From Welwitschia mirabilis (taxonomy: Eukaryota; Gnetophyta; Gnetopsida; Welwitschiales): 22,250 nucleotides of DNA. The notes beneath the pieces are model-generated. The model saw nothing but the letters and a program-made list of their open reading frames with translations, was not told the DNA's origin and did no database searches. Each line of letters begins with the position of its first letter. Position 1 is the stretch's first letter. Positions 1 through 10,317 of the stretch are shown piece by piece. The position numbers were made by a program, and so were the translations under genes. The stretch is from positions 256,449,313 through 256,471,562 of the forward strand of contig JBOZIK010000001.1 of assembly GCA_051453625.1 (NCBI GenBank), in the 5' to 3' direction.

Positions 1-7
1 TCTTAAG

Positions 8-147
8 AAAGTATAAGCCTTATACACTCCAAAAACATAATTAATATGTGATAAACACATCTTTGTGAGTTTTGGTAATTATTCTCTTCAAGACTTCAAC
101 CTTTGATTGTTTAAAGCATGTAGTGTTTTGAGCCTTTAACAAAATTA
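8..147 (+). repeat. Diverged direct repeat, copy A
   Basis: This copy aligns with 1760-1901 at an offset of 1752 bp. Shared blocks include tccaaaaacataatta, tgataaacacat, aagacttcaac and tttgattgtttaaagcat. Identity by eye is around 80%, with small indels. It may continue left of the window. Two members of a dispersed repeat or the ends of an old element are possible; no TG..CA ends or target duplications could be seen. Confidence 0.8.
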
Positions 148-411
148 GTCTTATATATGTTGTGTGCTCTATCTCTTATTTTTTCTCATTTCAGTGTACC
201 CCTAACAATAGCTGTGTTAGCTCTCCAAACAGGAGCTATATTAAATCCAAAGTAGTGTTCCTTTCAATTTCTTCCCTTGGGTCCCAAGTAGCTACCCTCT
301 GCCCAATAGTTTTCAGAAATTAGAGTGCTCCATCCTGAAAAACCCTATGTCCCTAAGGGCTAGATGAAAAAGGAAGGAGAATCATCTTAGTAATAAAGGC
401 ATGGTTACCCA

Positions 412-469
412 AATCCTTCACCATGAAAGACTAGCCAAAAACAAAGGGACAAGAAATTTGGACCATGTG
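412..469 (+). repeat. 58-bp sequence flanking N gap, left copy
   Basis: It runs from aatccttcaccatgaaagac to gaccatgtg directly before the gap. It differs from 830-887 at two positions only. Confidence 0.9.
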
Positions 470-829
470 NNNNNNNNNNNNNNNNNNNNNNNNNNNNNNN
501 NNNNNNNNNNNNNNNNNNNNNNNNNNNNNNNNNNNNNNNNNNNNNNNNNNNNNNNNNNNNNNNNNNNNNNNNNNNNNNNNNNNNNNNNNNNNNNNNNNNN
601 NNNNNNNNNNNNNNNNNNNNNNNNNNNNNNNNNNNNNNNNNNNNNNNNNNNNNNNNNNNNNNNNNNNNNNNNNNNNNNNNNNNNNNNNNNNNNNNNNNNN
701 NNNNNNNNNNNNNNNNNNNNNNNNNNNNNNNNNNNNNNNNNNNNNNNNNNNNNNNNNNNNNNNNNNNNNNNNNNNNNNNNNNNNNNNNNNNNNNNNNNNN
801 NNNNNNNNNNNNNNNNNNNNNNNNNNNNN
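470..829. other. Assembly gap (360 N)
   Basis: This is a run of N with no sequence information. It is bordered on both sides by the same 58-bp sequence, which suggests unmerged overlapping contig ends or a collapsed tandem repeat. Confidence 0.99.
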
Positions 830-887
830 AATCCTTCACCATGAAAGACTAGCCAAAAACAAAGGGACAAGATATTTTGACCATGTG
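830..887 (+). repeat. 58-bp sequence flanking N gap, right copy
   Basis: Directly after the gap, this is the near-identical counterpart of 412-469, with two mismatches (A/T and G/T) near the end. Confidence 0.9.
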
Positions 888-1759
888 TTGTGGTTTTTTT
901 GTTGTTTTAGTTTTGTTTTCTATTTATGCAACTCTATTTACTTACAGCAATATTAATTTTTCCACCAGATTCATTGTTGTACAAATAATCTGTTTTTTTA
1001 TTAAAAGTACATTTTTAGTTGGTATCCCTATTCAATCCCTTTAGGTATTCAGATCCTGGTTACATAGTTTGCAATCTAATCTTTCTAAACCAGTTTACTT
1101 AGCACTATTTGAGATTTGAGGAGTTAGCAACAATCATGAATGTAAGTATTTTGTTCAGAATCGCATCATGGTTAGGATTCCTTATGGTTGCTAGAATAAA
1201 TATAGACAGTCTCTGTGAGAGGAAGGGTGTGCATGTTGTAGTGGTATGTTCCTTTGTTAGACAAGGATAGAATGTTGATCTAGGAAGAGAAGTTAAGCTG
1301 GTGTGATCGATACAAGAGGCCCTCACATTGAAGAGACCATAGTACAGTGGTTCTCAAAGTTCTTATTTTAATGGAGACTATTATTAGATTGGGTGTCAAT
1401 AGATTTGTAATATCACCTATCATGTTTCACTCTATGATAAATATAGTACTTAAAATGCATTTTCCCCTTACTTTGCAATAGCTCTCTCCTTTTTCTTTTT
1501 CCTAATAAGCATTGACACCAATTGCCTCAGATCTATTAAATCAAAGTTGGCAATGGTACATTAGCCCTATACCTACCATAGTTGCTAGACTCAAACTAGC
1601 CACAAAATTCAGGAAGGCGATCTAGGCTCAGACTCGCCATCCAAATGCAGCCAAACTCGGAAAACTTAACACAAACTTGGGAAGGCCAAAACAGATTGGA
1701 CCAACATGCTTTTTTAAGCATTTTCATGTATTCAAACAAGACAAGGAGCATTTCGACAT
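888..1759. other. AP4E: Intronic sequence without recognisable gene
   Basis: I see no coding frame with family resemblance on either strand. The stretch includes pyrimidine-rich tracts at about 888-1010 and the ACTC-rich part near 1575-1700. Short open frames here have no protein-like composition. Confidence 0.6.
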
Positions 1760-1901
1760 AAAATATAAGTCTTATGCAGTCCAAAAACATAATTAGACTG
1801 TCTGATAAACACATATTTATGAGTTGTAGCAATCATTCTCTTTAAGACTTCAACTTTTGATTGTTTAAAGCATCTATTGCTTTAAGCCTTTAAACAAAAA
1901 T
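1760..1901 (+). repeat. Diverged direct repeat, copy B
   Basis: This is the second copy of the repeat at 8-147. It is preceded (about 1575-1700) by a stretch containing several ACTC/GACTCG words, of a kind seen again at about 2230-2400; that stretch may belong to the same repeat family. Confidence 0.8.
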
Positions 1902-4900
1902 ACTCCAAACAAACAATTGTGGGATATTAGAACTGTATCAACATGCAGAATTCAGTAGTTTTGCATTTCAATCTAGCAAAGACTAAAGAATATAAAACAT
2001 ATATCAAAAATATATAAAGGAAATGCTGGTAAAATGAATTCTACAGAAAGTTTGGCTTGTTTTCTCCTGTCAGATAACCTTCCACGGGAAGGGTTTCATA
2101 ATGCTTTTTTATGTCCTACATATCATAATGCTTTTTTGATTTCCTAGAAACAAGGCTTCAAAACATCTTGCAGCTTATGAGAACATTATAACTATGAAAA
2201 CATAAAACTGACAGAACCAAGTTGGGCACAAGTGGCCTTGCTAGACTTGCCAGTCTCGCTGTGTATGGTGAGTCCAGTGAGTTTCATTAGTCTCGAAATG
2301 GCAGAGTCGTCATTTGTCTCACCAAGTTTACACTTTTCAAGTCACACAAACCTACCAACTCACACCTTGCCCAGCCTTGATGCAAGTCCAAGGAGTTTGA
2401 CAACAATCATCAGCAAACAAATAAAATACATATCCAACTAGGGCAAGGACAAACATAAAGGCTCAAAGATCTACAGTTGGGAACCCAAACACAATGGCTT
2501 ACAAGCTTGACAACAAAGAATCCAATCACAATATCACACACAAAGATACCAAGCAAGATTGCAAACTTCGGAGGTATGTATGAAGGAATAACAATACAAA
2601 ATAGATCAAGTTCAAGAATCTTACATTTTTTATAACAGCACACATACAGACAAACAATTGAGCATCTAATGCAAAATGGAAAACTAATCAACAACATCTT
2701 TTAGGCCTACATCATGAACCTAAGAAAGAATTCAAATTCTTTTCAACCTAGACCATGGCACTAAAACACATAAACCTACCTAGCCTACAAAAACTAAATG
2801 CAAAATGAAGGAACAAGAGTGAATCCATTAAATTGGTATATGAACCTTGTCTGGTAATTGCTCCTCAAGTAGGTAGATTAGAGTTATGTTGAAAGGGTAC
2901 TATATTGCCACAATGACTAGAACACAAAGGTTGATTGCCAAGTGCCAAAAAAACAAATGTCAACAGTAATAGATAGAGAAATAAATCCCAAACTAATTCA
3001 GAATCCAAACATGAAACTCAAGGCCTAGTTGTGTACAATGCATAAGTACTAACTCTATAATGTTAATTTAATCGTGATGAGACTCAAACATCAAAATCTA
3101 CTGACAACCATTCTCTAAGGGTAGGCTGAAGGCTTCCAAGCTAAACCTAAGGAACCAAGCTTGGATCTACAAAACCAGGGTGCAAGACACTGGGGATAGC
3201 TCATGTCTTCTGTAAGATAACAAAGATGTAGAGCTCCGGTCAATTGGCCACAAAAGGGTCAAAGTTTTGAGATTTAGTAAAAAGGCATCAATAGCGAAGA
3301 GAAAACTTCTCAAACACAGAAAATTCTCCAGGAGAGCAAAGCTTCAAGATGCAATCCAAATGGGTTAAAATCTAATATGGATCTACAGTTACATGTGTAA
3401 AAGCTTCATATAAGGATCTGATATTAACCTTTGTAAATTAAAGTCACAAACACCCAAAAAAATCATTAACGAGGACCTAAGATCTGGTCATAAGTTAATC
3501 AAAATGAAGCAATAAACAATAAAAATATAGGAGTCAGAAGGCAGTTCTTAGGCCACATAGAAATATGAATGTACCATGCAAAAATGACTTCAATAGAGGA
3601 AGGTTGCTCCAAAACCAAAGAGCAATTTTTGGCTAGTTCAAATTCAGGTAGCAAAAAAGAAGAGCTTCAGGAAAAAAGGAGAAGATGGTTTAAAAAACAA
3701 AGGGTTTGGGATCAAGCACTTGAAAAAGGGTCAAGGAAGAAGCCCCTCGAATGATGCATTTTAGTTGGAAGTCCAGAAGTATACACTATGATAGGGAACT
3801 GTTTTAGACTAAAGCATCTAAACCTGCAATTTTGCAAGATTCAGAACATAAAATGAATGAGATTGGTCAAACTTCATTCTCCTAAATCCCTCCTCAATCA
3901 AATATATTTATAATTTTATAATATCTAAGAAAGCAATTATCTTTATGAGTTAACTGATTGGTAGTCTATAAAGACTGCAGCTTTATTGATACATTAACAC
4001 ATCTGAATTTCCCACATTTTTGTGTTTCAATAAAGCTTGCCTTTTTACCTAATCTAACCTCTACATTCATACCTACAAATAGTCAAAGGTTAAAATCTTT
4101 CCTTAAAGAAATTTCTTCTTTGATTCTATGCCGATCTCCATGCTGATGGACTCTTTACCAATCGCAAACAACGAAACATGCAGTAAGGTAGTTCAGGATA
4201 GACTTAAGTGTTCCACATGTCATTTGATCATGACCCGATTCTGAACGTACATCATTCTAGATAGGAAAGAAGTCTACCCAGAGTGCCATATCTCACTTTG
4301 ATCATTCCCCGATGCAGGAAAATCCTTCAGAAGGGTGACCTTATAGGGTAAGGAAATACAAAAGAAGAAAAACAAGTCCGTTGATTTGATTCACCTCCTT
4401 TGGTAGGCATGCAAGTCCAAACAAAACATGATAAAATAAATCCAAAAACAGATAATCGAGTAGATAAAATACAAAAACTTAATGTAGTAAAACCTCAAAG
4501 AACTAAATAAACGGAGCATGTCGGAAACTCTCCATAAGTTATAAAACATATAAAACCCACTGTAGTTCTTAAGTTTTAACTATGAAGAAATAGAAAAAAG
4601 TCAAAATTACAATGGGAATGAGGAATCTCAAACATTCCGTAATATAATCGAAACCAAAAGAACTAATGTGAGAACAGAACTAATGGAAATCCTTATAGCA
4701 AAAGACATTTAGAATCTAAAACACCAAAATACCAAGGAAATTGGTCTAAATGTGTTCAAGCATAGGATACAAGACACATACATCTAAGAATAAAGAATTC
4801 AAATCTGAAAAACAGGGATACAACTGAAAGCTCAAGATGCCATACCAGCTACCTAGCAAGAACTGATGACAAATTCACTCAAGGTCCTAACACTGTTATC

Positions 4901-5332
4901 ATCCAGAACATCTTGAGGTGGAAGCATAAAAGAAGTCCAAGGTGTAAGATTGCATGTGCTCTTGCGTTTTTGTTTCCCACCTATGCCAATGTTGTTATTT
5001 TATACAATTATCAGTCCAGATTGAAATCCACTACTATGTGTTTCACATCACAATTTGAACAAATATTTGGTATAAAATGTCATAACTTGCTTCCAGTGAA
5101 GTAAATTTTGAAAAGAACTATGACTTCAAACTTTCTAACATCTACAGCAAGATCATTCATTGCTTGTAAGACATACTTTCTGATGACGAAACAAAGATTA
5201 AGGATGCAGATACATATGTCAGTAACACTTCACTACACATATACAGTTGCGAACACCAATGGTAATAAACTACCTAAGGCTTCAATGTTTTAATAACGTG
5301 AAAAATAAATTATATGCAGTTTGTGTTCTTAC
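1902..5332. other. AP4E: Intronic sequence without recognisable gene
   Basis: Both strands were read for adaptin exon 3, retrotransposon motifs and RNA genes, and nothing was supported. Part of it (about 2230-2400) shares ACTC/GAGTC-rich words with 1575-1700 and may be repeat-derived. Open frames are 60-95 codons and look random. Confidence 0.6.
2096..2137 (+). repeat. Short tandem duplication (tcataatgctttttt twice)
   Basis: The 15-base word tcataatgctttttt occurs at 2096-2110 and 2123-2137, a 27-bp period. It looks like a local slippage duplication. Confidence 0.75.
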
Positions 5333-5518
5333 TTGAATGAATGGTGCTGGGGTACGATGGTAATCATAGCTCTTTGGCAATCTGTGCTCTGCTACTTGTT
5401 TCAATATGTTAACAAAACTGGCACTGAGGTCTTTAAATGAGTCTGGACTGGCAGCAACAATATCAAAGAGGGGACAAAGACTTGCCCCCATCACACCTGG
5501 ATCATTGTCACACAATCT
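5333..5518 (-). CDS. AP4E: AP-4 adaptor complex epsilon subunit, exon 2
   Basis: This internal exon has 62 codons. It starts [19 protein letters not shown] and ends [12 protein letters not shown], directly continuing the SNFRK end of exon 1 as in plant AP4E proteins. The acceptor is TTTTCTATCCAG|AGATTG and the donor is CAA|GTAAGAAC; both joints are phase 0. The region belongs to the adaptin N-terminal HEAT-repeat trunk of the large subunit, which packs against the small sigma4 subunit in the AP core. The motif [14 protein letters not shown] is a conserved landmark of AP-4/AP-1 type large subunits. The next expected segment (starting like IKLLKI in Arabidopsis, from memory) is not found anywhere to the left, so exon 3 is outside the window or hidden by the N gap. 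The open frame runs on into the intron (VRTQTAYN...) only by chance. Confidence 0.95.
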
Positions 5519-5849
5519 CTGGATAGAAAAAAGACAGATACATAAACATCAATATTATTATAAATGTTATATAATAAACTAAAACATTAAGCAGCAATAA
5601 AATGCCAATCCCTGCTTTTTCCTTCATGGTGTAAACATGAAACACTAAATAGCTCAACATAATAGGTTAAGTTAATAGATAATGTACCTTAACACACACA
5701 CACATCCCACATAAGTTAAGCTAACAACATAAAACTATACGAAAATTCCTTGGACAATTAGATTTTGACTTAAGCATTTGTCAACAATACAACTCTACCA
5801 ATATAGCAGAAAAATATCCTGCCAAGGTTGTAACTAATGCATCTTTCTA
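5519..5849. other. AP4E: End of AP4E intron 1, no gene seen
   Basis: This is the 3' end of intron 1. It may include the most decayed tail of the copia relic, but no reverse transcriptase active-site motif or LTR could be recognised. Confidence 0.5.
5692..5704 (+). repeat. (AC)n microsatellite
   Basis: A 13-base alternating AC tract lies in intron 1, close to exon 2. Confidence 0.85.
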
Positions 5850-5949
5850 CAGCCAAATCAAAGCAGTGTCCTTTTGAAGTCTTCTTACATACTACCCATG
5901 ACATATCAAGCATGTAAACTTAAAAGTTTTCTTGCAATGATCAGAATCA

Positions 5950-7320
5950 TTCCTCATATTGACAGTTCACACATGAAGTTACCACACTTCCTGTGCATTT
6001 TCTTACGAGCCTGTTTCAAGCCATACAGGCTGTTCTTCAAATGATAAACAAGCAGTTATTGTTGATTTATGAAGCCTTCTGGTTCATGCATGTAGATTTC
6101 CTCATCCAAATAACCATGGTGGAATGCTATTTTGATGTCCAACTATTGCAACTCTGAATCCAAGCAAGCAGCAAAAGATGAAACCAAATGGAAGAATGTG
6201 TCATAATAAGAATAAAGCTTTCAAAGAATGAAGTACCTGGCTTTTGAGCAAAGCCCTTTACCACCAATTTCGCTTTGTACCTCCCCTCTCCATTTGGAAG
6301 AATGTTTTCTTCTGCTGCAGGGCATTCCACTCCTCACTCATAGCTTGTTTCCACTTCGTTGTTTTAACAAATGACATAGTTTTTTTTTTTTTAAACCCTT
6401 CTACAGGTTCTCTACAATCCATGCATAATGCATAATGCAATGCAAGAGAATACTATCACAAGGAGATGGAGCTCTTAGAGTGTCTTGTCCAATGAGAAGA
6501 GGCATTAAAGTGTTGCTCCCGCTTCTCCTCATTTTCACAGACGTCCTTAGAGGAACTTTCCTTACCTTCGTCACTGCCCCACTTTCCACAGTGGGATTTT
6601 GACCAGCTATATGTTCGTCATCTTTAGGGTCCTCCTTTGGTTTTAAAATCAATTTATAAGATTGTTGGGGGCAAAAAGAATTAGGATCACCTTCACTGTT
6701 TTGATAGCCATAGTACATTGCATTCTCTCTAAATTTGACATGATGGATGTAACAAACTATTTGGCTTCAAAATCCCTCAGTCTATAATGAAGGTTGTGTT
6801 CCTCATAGCCTACAGATGTGCAATGCTTGGCTTTATCCTACACATTCATTTTGTTTTCCTTTTGCACATGCATATACGCCTTACAACCAAAGACTTTTGA
6901 GGTGCTTGTAGGATACCCCCTTCCTATCCCACAACATTTTTCAGCATGTCATTAATTAACATGCAATGAGGAGACATGTTTATGAAATAAGCAACAATTC
7001 CAATTGCCTTACCCCAACCCATTTTTGCTTACACTTGCAACCATGGATTTAACACATTCCAACAAGTCCTATTGCACCTTGCAGAAACACCATTCTTAGG
7101 GGGCTGCCAGACCGGTCATGTCTCTGTCATTCCTTTATCCTTGGAAAACTCAACAAGCATTGTGGAGGCATATCCTCCTCCATTATCAAAAGCAGAAACT
7201 TTAGCCTCAAGCATATTTGCCACTCAAACCTTGCTACTCTGGATGTGGCTAAGGTATATTATGTTGCCATATGCCTGCTTTTGTAAATTGTGTTCCCATA
7301 TGCCTGCTTTTGTATCAAGA
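5950..7320 (-). pseudogene. Copia pol relic (integrase and reverse transcriptase), multiply disrupted
   Basis: Fragments appear in pol order on the minus strand. The integrase core has DNGGGYASTMLVEFSKD (about 7185-7130), then after a frameshift KNGVSARCNRT (about 7100-7070). The integrase C-terminal part has GYEEHNLHYRLRDFEAK (about 6810-6760) and VKFRENAMYYGYQNSEGD (about 6745-6690). The linker and RT start have KWKQAMSEEWNALQQKKTF (about 6355-6300). RT has GRYKAKLVVKGFAQKPG (about 6285-6235), LDIKIAFHHGYLDEEIYM (about 6145-6090) and KNSLYGLKQARKKMHRK (about 6035-5985). These correspond to the usual copia segments. Stops and frameshifts separate them, including a TAG right before LDIKIAF. 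The YVDD catalytic box is not found. A 13-base T run at 6380-6392 sits in the linker. The element is certainly inactive. Confidence 0.9.
7267..7314 (+). repeat. 19-bp direct repeat, 29-bp period
   Basis: The word ccatatgcctgcttttgta occurs exactly at 7267-7285 and 7296-7314 with 10 bases between. It lies in the integrase part of the copia relic and looks like a recent local duplication, since both copies are identical in otherwise decayed sequence. Confidence 0.85.
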
Positions 7321-7697
7321 AAGCTAAATGATTTTGGCTGAGGGGTTTTCTTCAGACGAGTGGTGTTTCCATGTAGTTGTAGCCATACTTTTATGGATCA
7401 AAGCAGAATCGCACTCACAGCCACTTTGGATCGTGCTCTGACCAAGACTGCTCCAGAGAGATCCTTCATCACATTTCCCTAAGAATCACAATCTGCAGCA
7501 CCTATGGATTGCAATCCATATGATTCCGCAACTGTGTGGAACGCCTGTTAAACAGACGCCCACGTCACTTTAAAAACTGAAATTCTTATTCATTCACCCT
7601 CTCTCCCAACCTCGAGAGCTTCAGATTCTTGGATCCAGTCACATCTACTTGATGCTTCGAATGAACAAAATAGAGTTTTTGAAGCAGAAATCGATTA

Positions 7698-7776
7698 ATG
7701 CTTGCTGAACTTTTTATATTTGTATTGTCGTTTTATAGCATTCATCTGGTTCATGCTTAGTGAACCTTTTATATTT
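7698..7776 (+). repeat. Imperfect direct repeat, 55-bp period
   Basis: A 24-base segment at 7698-7721 (atgcttgctgaac then tttttatattt) recurs at 7753-7776 with three mismatches. It lies in the poorly preserved gag-side part of the copia relic. Confidence 0.7.
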
Positions 7777-8623
7777 CAAGTAATTCAATGTTCAATTGCC
7801 TTATGCTCTCTTTTAAAAAATAATCATAACATTGAAATTCTAGTTTATACAACTTATTGTCATTGCAATCGCAAGGATGTCTGAAATAACCATTAAGACT
7901 TGTTTAATATTCACAATCCAGAGCTATCTGTGATCCACTTTGGAGAACTCCAGCAATCCGGAATATCCAAAACTGAAAAACTATCCCCAATCCACTCCGA
8001 TCCATGCTACTATGGTTGTAGCAACCTCTCTGTTACTGAGACATGTTTCTTAGAGATTATAGGTGTTCCAACTGTTTCTATAGTTTCTCTCTTCGATCAT
8101 TGATTGGTCATGTTTCTATATTCAAACATGGTTGATTCATTGTATTTGTAGAACAAGCACTCTGCACTCCTACCAGCAGAGCTCGTGCTTCTCCCTCTGC
8201 TTTGTTCATGCTTCTTTGATCTGCCTAATCATCCATTCAAAACGAACTACCATAAAAGTCCAATTCTTATAATTGACTTTTTTGCATTCTAAAAGATAAA
8301 TATGATGTTCTTGGAGGAGACTGTGTATTCTGAAGGGTAAACATGACAGTGCTAGTGCTCATAAACATGGATATTGCAATCAGTGTTGCAACTTATGAGA
8401 CAAGAAGAGAATTGAAAATAGCATAAGACTTCACCATGTCATGAATAGAAACTTGATACTCTTCAAACCTGATAAATAAAGCCATCATCTCCTCTAGATG
8501 ATGCTATGCCAAAGTCCCTGTCTCCACATTGAAGATGTTCCCATACACACGTAACTGGTTTAGCCCATTCAGTTGCAAAAGGCAACTTAGACTACTCACA
8601 ACACCCAAGGATCCAAACCCTAA

Positions 8624-8636
8624 GGCTTTGATACTA
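8624..8636 (-). other. Degenerate copia primer binding site (initiator tRNA-Met)
   Basis: The minus strand reads TAGTATCAAAGCC. The usual plant site complementary to initiator tRNA-Met is TGGTATCAGAGC, so there are two mismatches in 12. It lies just after the end of the LTR and about 350 bp from its start, as expected for a copia 5' LTR. Confidence 0.7.
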
Positions 8637-8637
8637 G

Positions 8638-8991
8638 CTATTATAGATAACACAACAGTAACAGAAATGAAGCAGCATATATGAAAGGCAGATAGCAACC
8701 AAAAACATACAGGTTAACAAGGTTTGAGCCCTTTCTACCTTATGTCCTCAGAACAATACAAGCTTTCATTATAAATAGTACCGACAAGGATAGAAGTTGT
8801 CCTCCACAGCTATAAGAGGGCGCCCAATGGCTCCCTCAACAAAAGCATACCCTTCCTTCAACAGAAGCCTCCTTTTATAAGCCCATGTTAGGGTTAAAAC
8901 CCAAAAAGGTATGCTAACCCCTTTAATCCCCTTTTAAACAAACAGAAAGTAACTATATGGGACATGGTGATATTTTGTCTTCACTTCAACA
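8638..8991 (-). mobile_element. Copia 5' LTR (about 354 bp)
   Basis: On the minus strand it starts TGTTGAAGTGAAG at 8991 and ends next to the primer binding site. Inside are a TATA box, the motif CTTATAAAAGGAGG, the segment GAGGGAGCCATTGGGCGCCC and a downstream R/U5-like part. This layout is typical of copia LTRs. The start closely matches the LTR start at 21831 (TGTTGGAAGTGAAG). The terminal CA is not preserved. No target duplication could be confirmed. Confidence 0.75.
8872..8879 (-). promoter_or_regulatory. TATA box of the copia LTR (TATAAAAG)
   Basis: The minus strand reads TATAAAAG about 112 bp into the LTR, a normal place for an LTR promoter. It points towards AP4E exon 2. Confidence 0.6.
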
Positions 8992-10317
8992 AAAATTACT
9001 CTGCCAAAATATATGATATGTGTGTGTGTAATCTTTTTTGTCAAAAATATATCTCATTAATATATCTTGTTAACTGGAATTAAAACAGAAAAGAAAAAGA
9101 GTATCAAATAAATTAAAACTGATTTGCCATAGTGCTTCATAGAAGGTGTGCTACACCATGTTCAGGAATGTTATATCAATTTGAACCTTCATTTTATCCT
9201 GATGTGAATGCATGCATTTCAAATAAAGTTCATGTGTAATTCTGTAATTTCTTCATTTGTGCAAAAGTGCTTCAAGAGTGTTTACACTCCAAAGCTTTTA
9301 ATGAAGAGCAAGATAAAAAAATAATCAATGAATGTAATCAAGCAAGCAGTGAAGAATATGGATCTTCAAAATAAAAACAGACACAAAATTCTTTGTTACA
9401 ACAGCAGGTTTTGAATTTAAATGGGCTTGTAAACATTATTTGCTTGAAGACACAAAAACGAAAAAGGAATTCACAGAAGTTTGTGTCAAGCTTGATCTCA
9501 TTCTAGCTACTAAGGCATCTCCAAGCTGCCTTCTTTCAATCACATGTCAAAAGAGTATGTCCAAAGTTGATGGCCGTAAGTTCTTTTTCTCATAATTGTA
9601 AAGCAGGAAAGTCCTTTAGAGCCAGAACTTGGACACGGAATTCCAAAGTACTCTATGAACATGTCCTTTTGGTTCATCTACACTGGTTTTTCAAGATGCC
9701 AAATGAGTATGCAATGCAAAAAAGCAAACTTCCTTGTCAAATAGTTGTGGATCAGTACAAATTTTGTAAAGACATTTGTAGTGATGCATCACTGCCATCC
9801 AGTAAAGATTGGAGGGCCCCAATAAGTTGTTGAAATTGATAAAGCAAAATTTGAACAATAATGTTAGTGTGAAGTCAAATCTTCCTTCTTTATTTTATTC
9901 CTTTATTCCCTTTTATGTTTTAAAGTTGGCAAGTAAAGCCAAGTCTCACATCTGTTATGAAGTTCTTTGTGTAATGTAGGGGGCTATCAATAATAAAAAG
10001 GGAAGAATATTAATTTGAGTGTTTTAAACTTCTCGTGAATTTAGAAAAGGGAGGTCTAAGGCCTCTGTTTCTGTAATAATCTGAGAGCTTTGCATTTTTC
10101 TGGCGACATAAGATAGAAAGATCTTAAGCCACATAAGTCTTCTGTGTTTTCTGTTTGCTGGTTCATTCTTTTTTCCTGTCATTTGTTGTTGCTGCTGCTA
10201 CATTTTACAACAAATAGGTATTTCAAGGCATTAAGCACAATTCTGACAAAGTATTTGTCTGTTGTGTGTTAGATTGGAAGAAACTGAAGTGAGTTCACAT
10301 CATCTATAAGTGGATTG
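8992..10317. other. AP4E: Intron 1 sequence without recognisable gene
   Basis: No family resemblance was found on either strand. An 88-codon open frame on the plus strand at 9567-9833 has no recognisable motif and I do not call it a gene. Confidence 0.6.
9019..9029 (+). repeat. (TG)n microsatellite
   Basis: An 11-base alternating TG tract lies in intron 1 just upstream (gene sense) of the copia LTR. Confidence 0.8.

Larger units (their letters stand above)
1..5332 (-). other. AP4E: AP4E intron 2, partial (at least 5.3 kb)
   Basis: The intron starts GTAAGAACAC after ...APFIQ. No frame to the left resembles the next adaptin segment, so the intron extends past the window edge, unless exon 3 sits in the N gap at 470-829. 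It contains the direct-repeat pair 8-147/1760-1901, the gap, and otherwise non-coding moderately AT-rich sequence. Confidence 0.8.
5850..8991 (-). mobile_element. Decayed Ty1/copia LTR retrotransposon in AP4E intron 1, same strand as gene
   Basis: Reading on the minus strand, the order is 5' LTR (8991-8638), primer binding site (8636-8624), a poorly preserved gag region, integrase (about 7320-6690), hinge, then reverse transcriptase (about 6440-5950). INT before RT is the copia order. Frames are broken many times. RNase H and a 3' LTR are not visible, so the element is truncated near 5850 or lost its end before exon 2. A gag-like trace (FEEYQVSIHDMVKSYAIFN, about 8480-8410) is weak. It is possible that the LTR and the pol relic are two separate insertions. 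Confidence 0.8.

Noticed and set aside
401-956. Long open frames around the first N gap
   Set aside because: They are open only because N positions cannot encode stops.
7072-7341. 89-codon plus-strand frame
   Set aside because: It is the antisense shadow of the copia integrase relic.
7550-7570. cgcccacgtcac, resembling stress-response ACGT promoter motifs
   Set aside because: A single short motif in a retrotransposon relic with no gene start nearby.
9567-9833. 88-codon plus-strand frame in AP4E intron 1
   Set aside because: No recognisable motif, no splice-site framing and no neighbouring exons.
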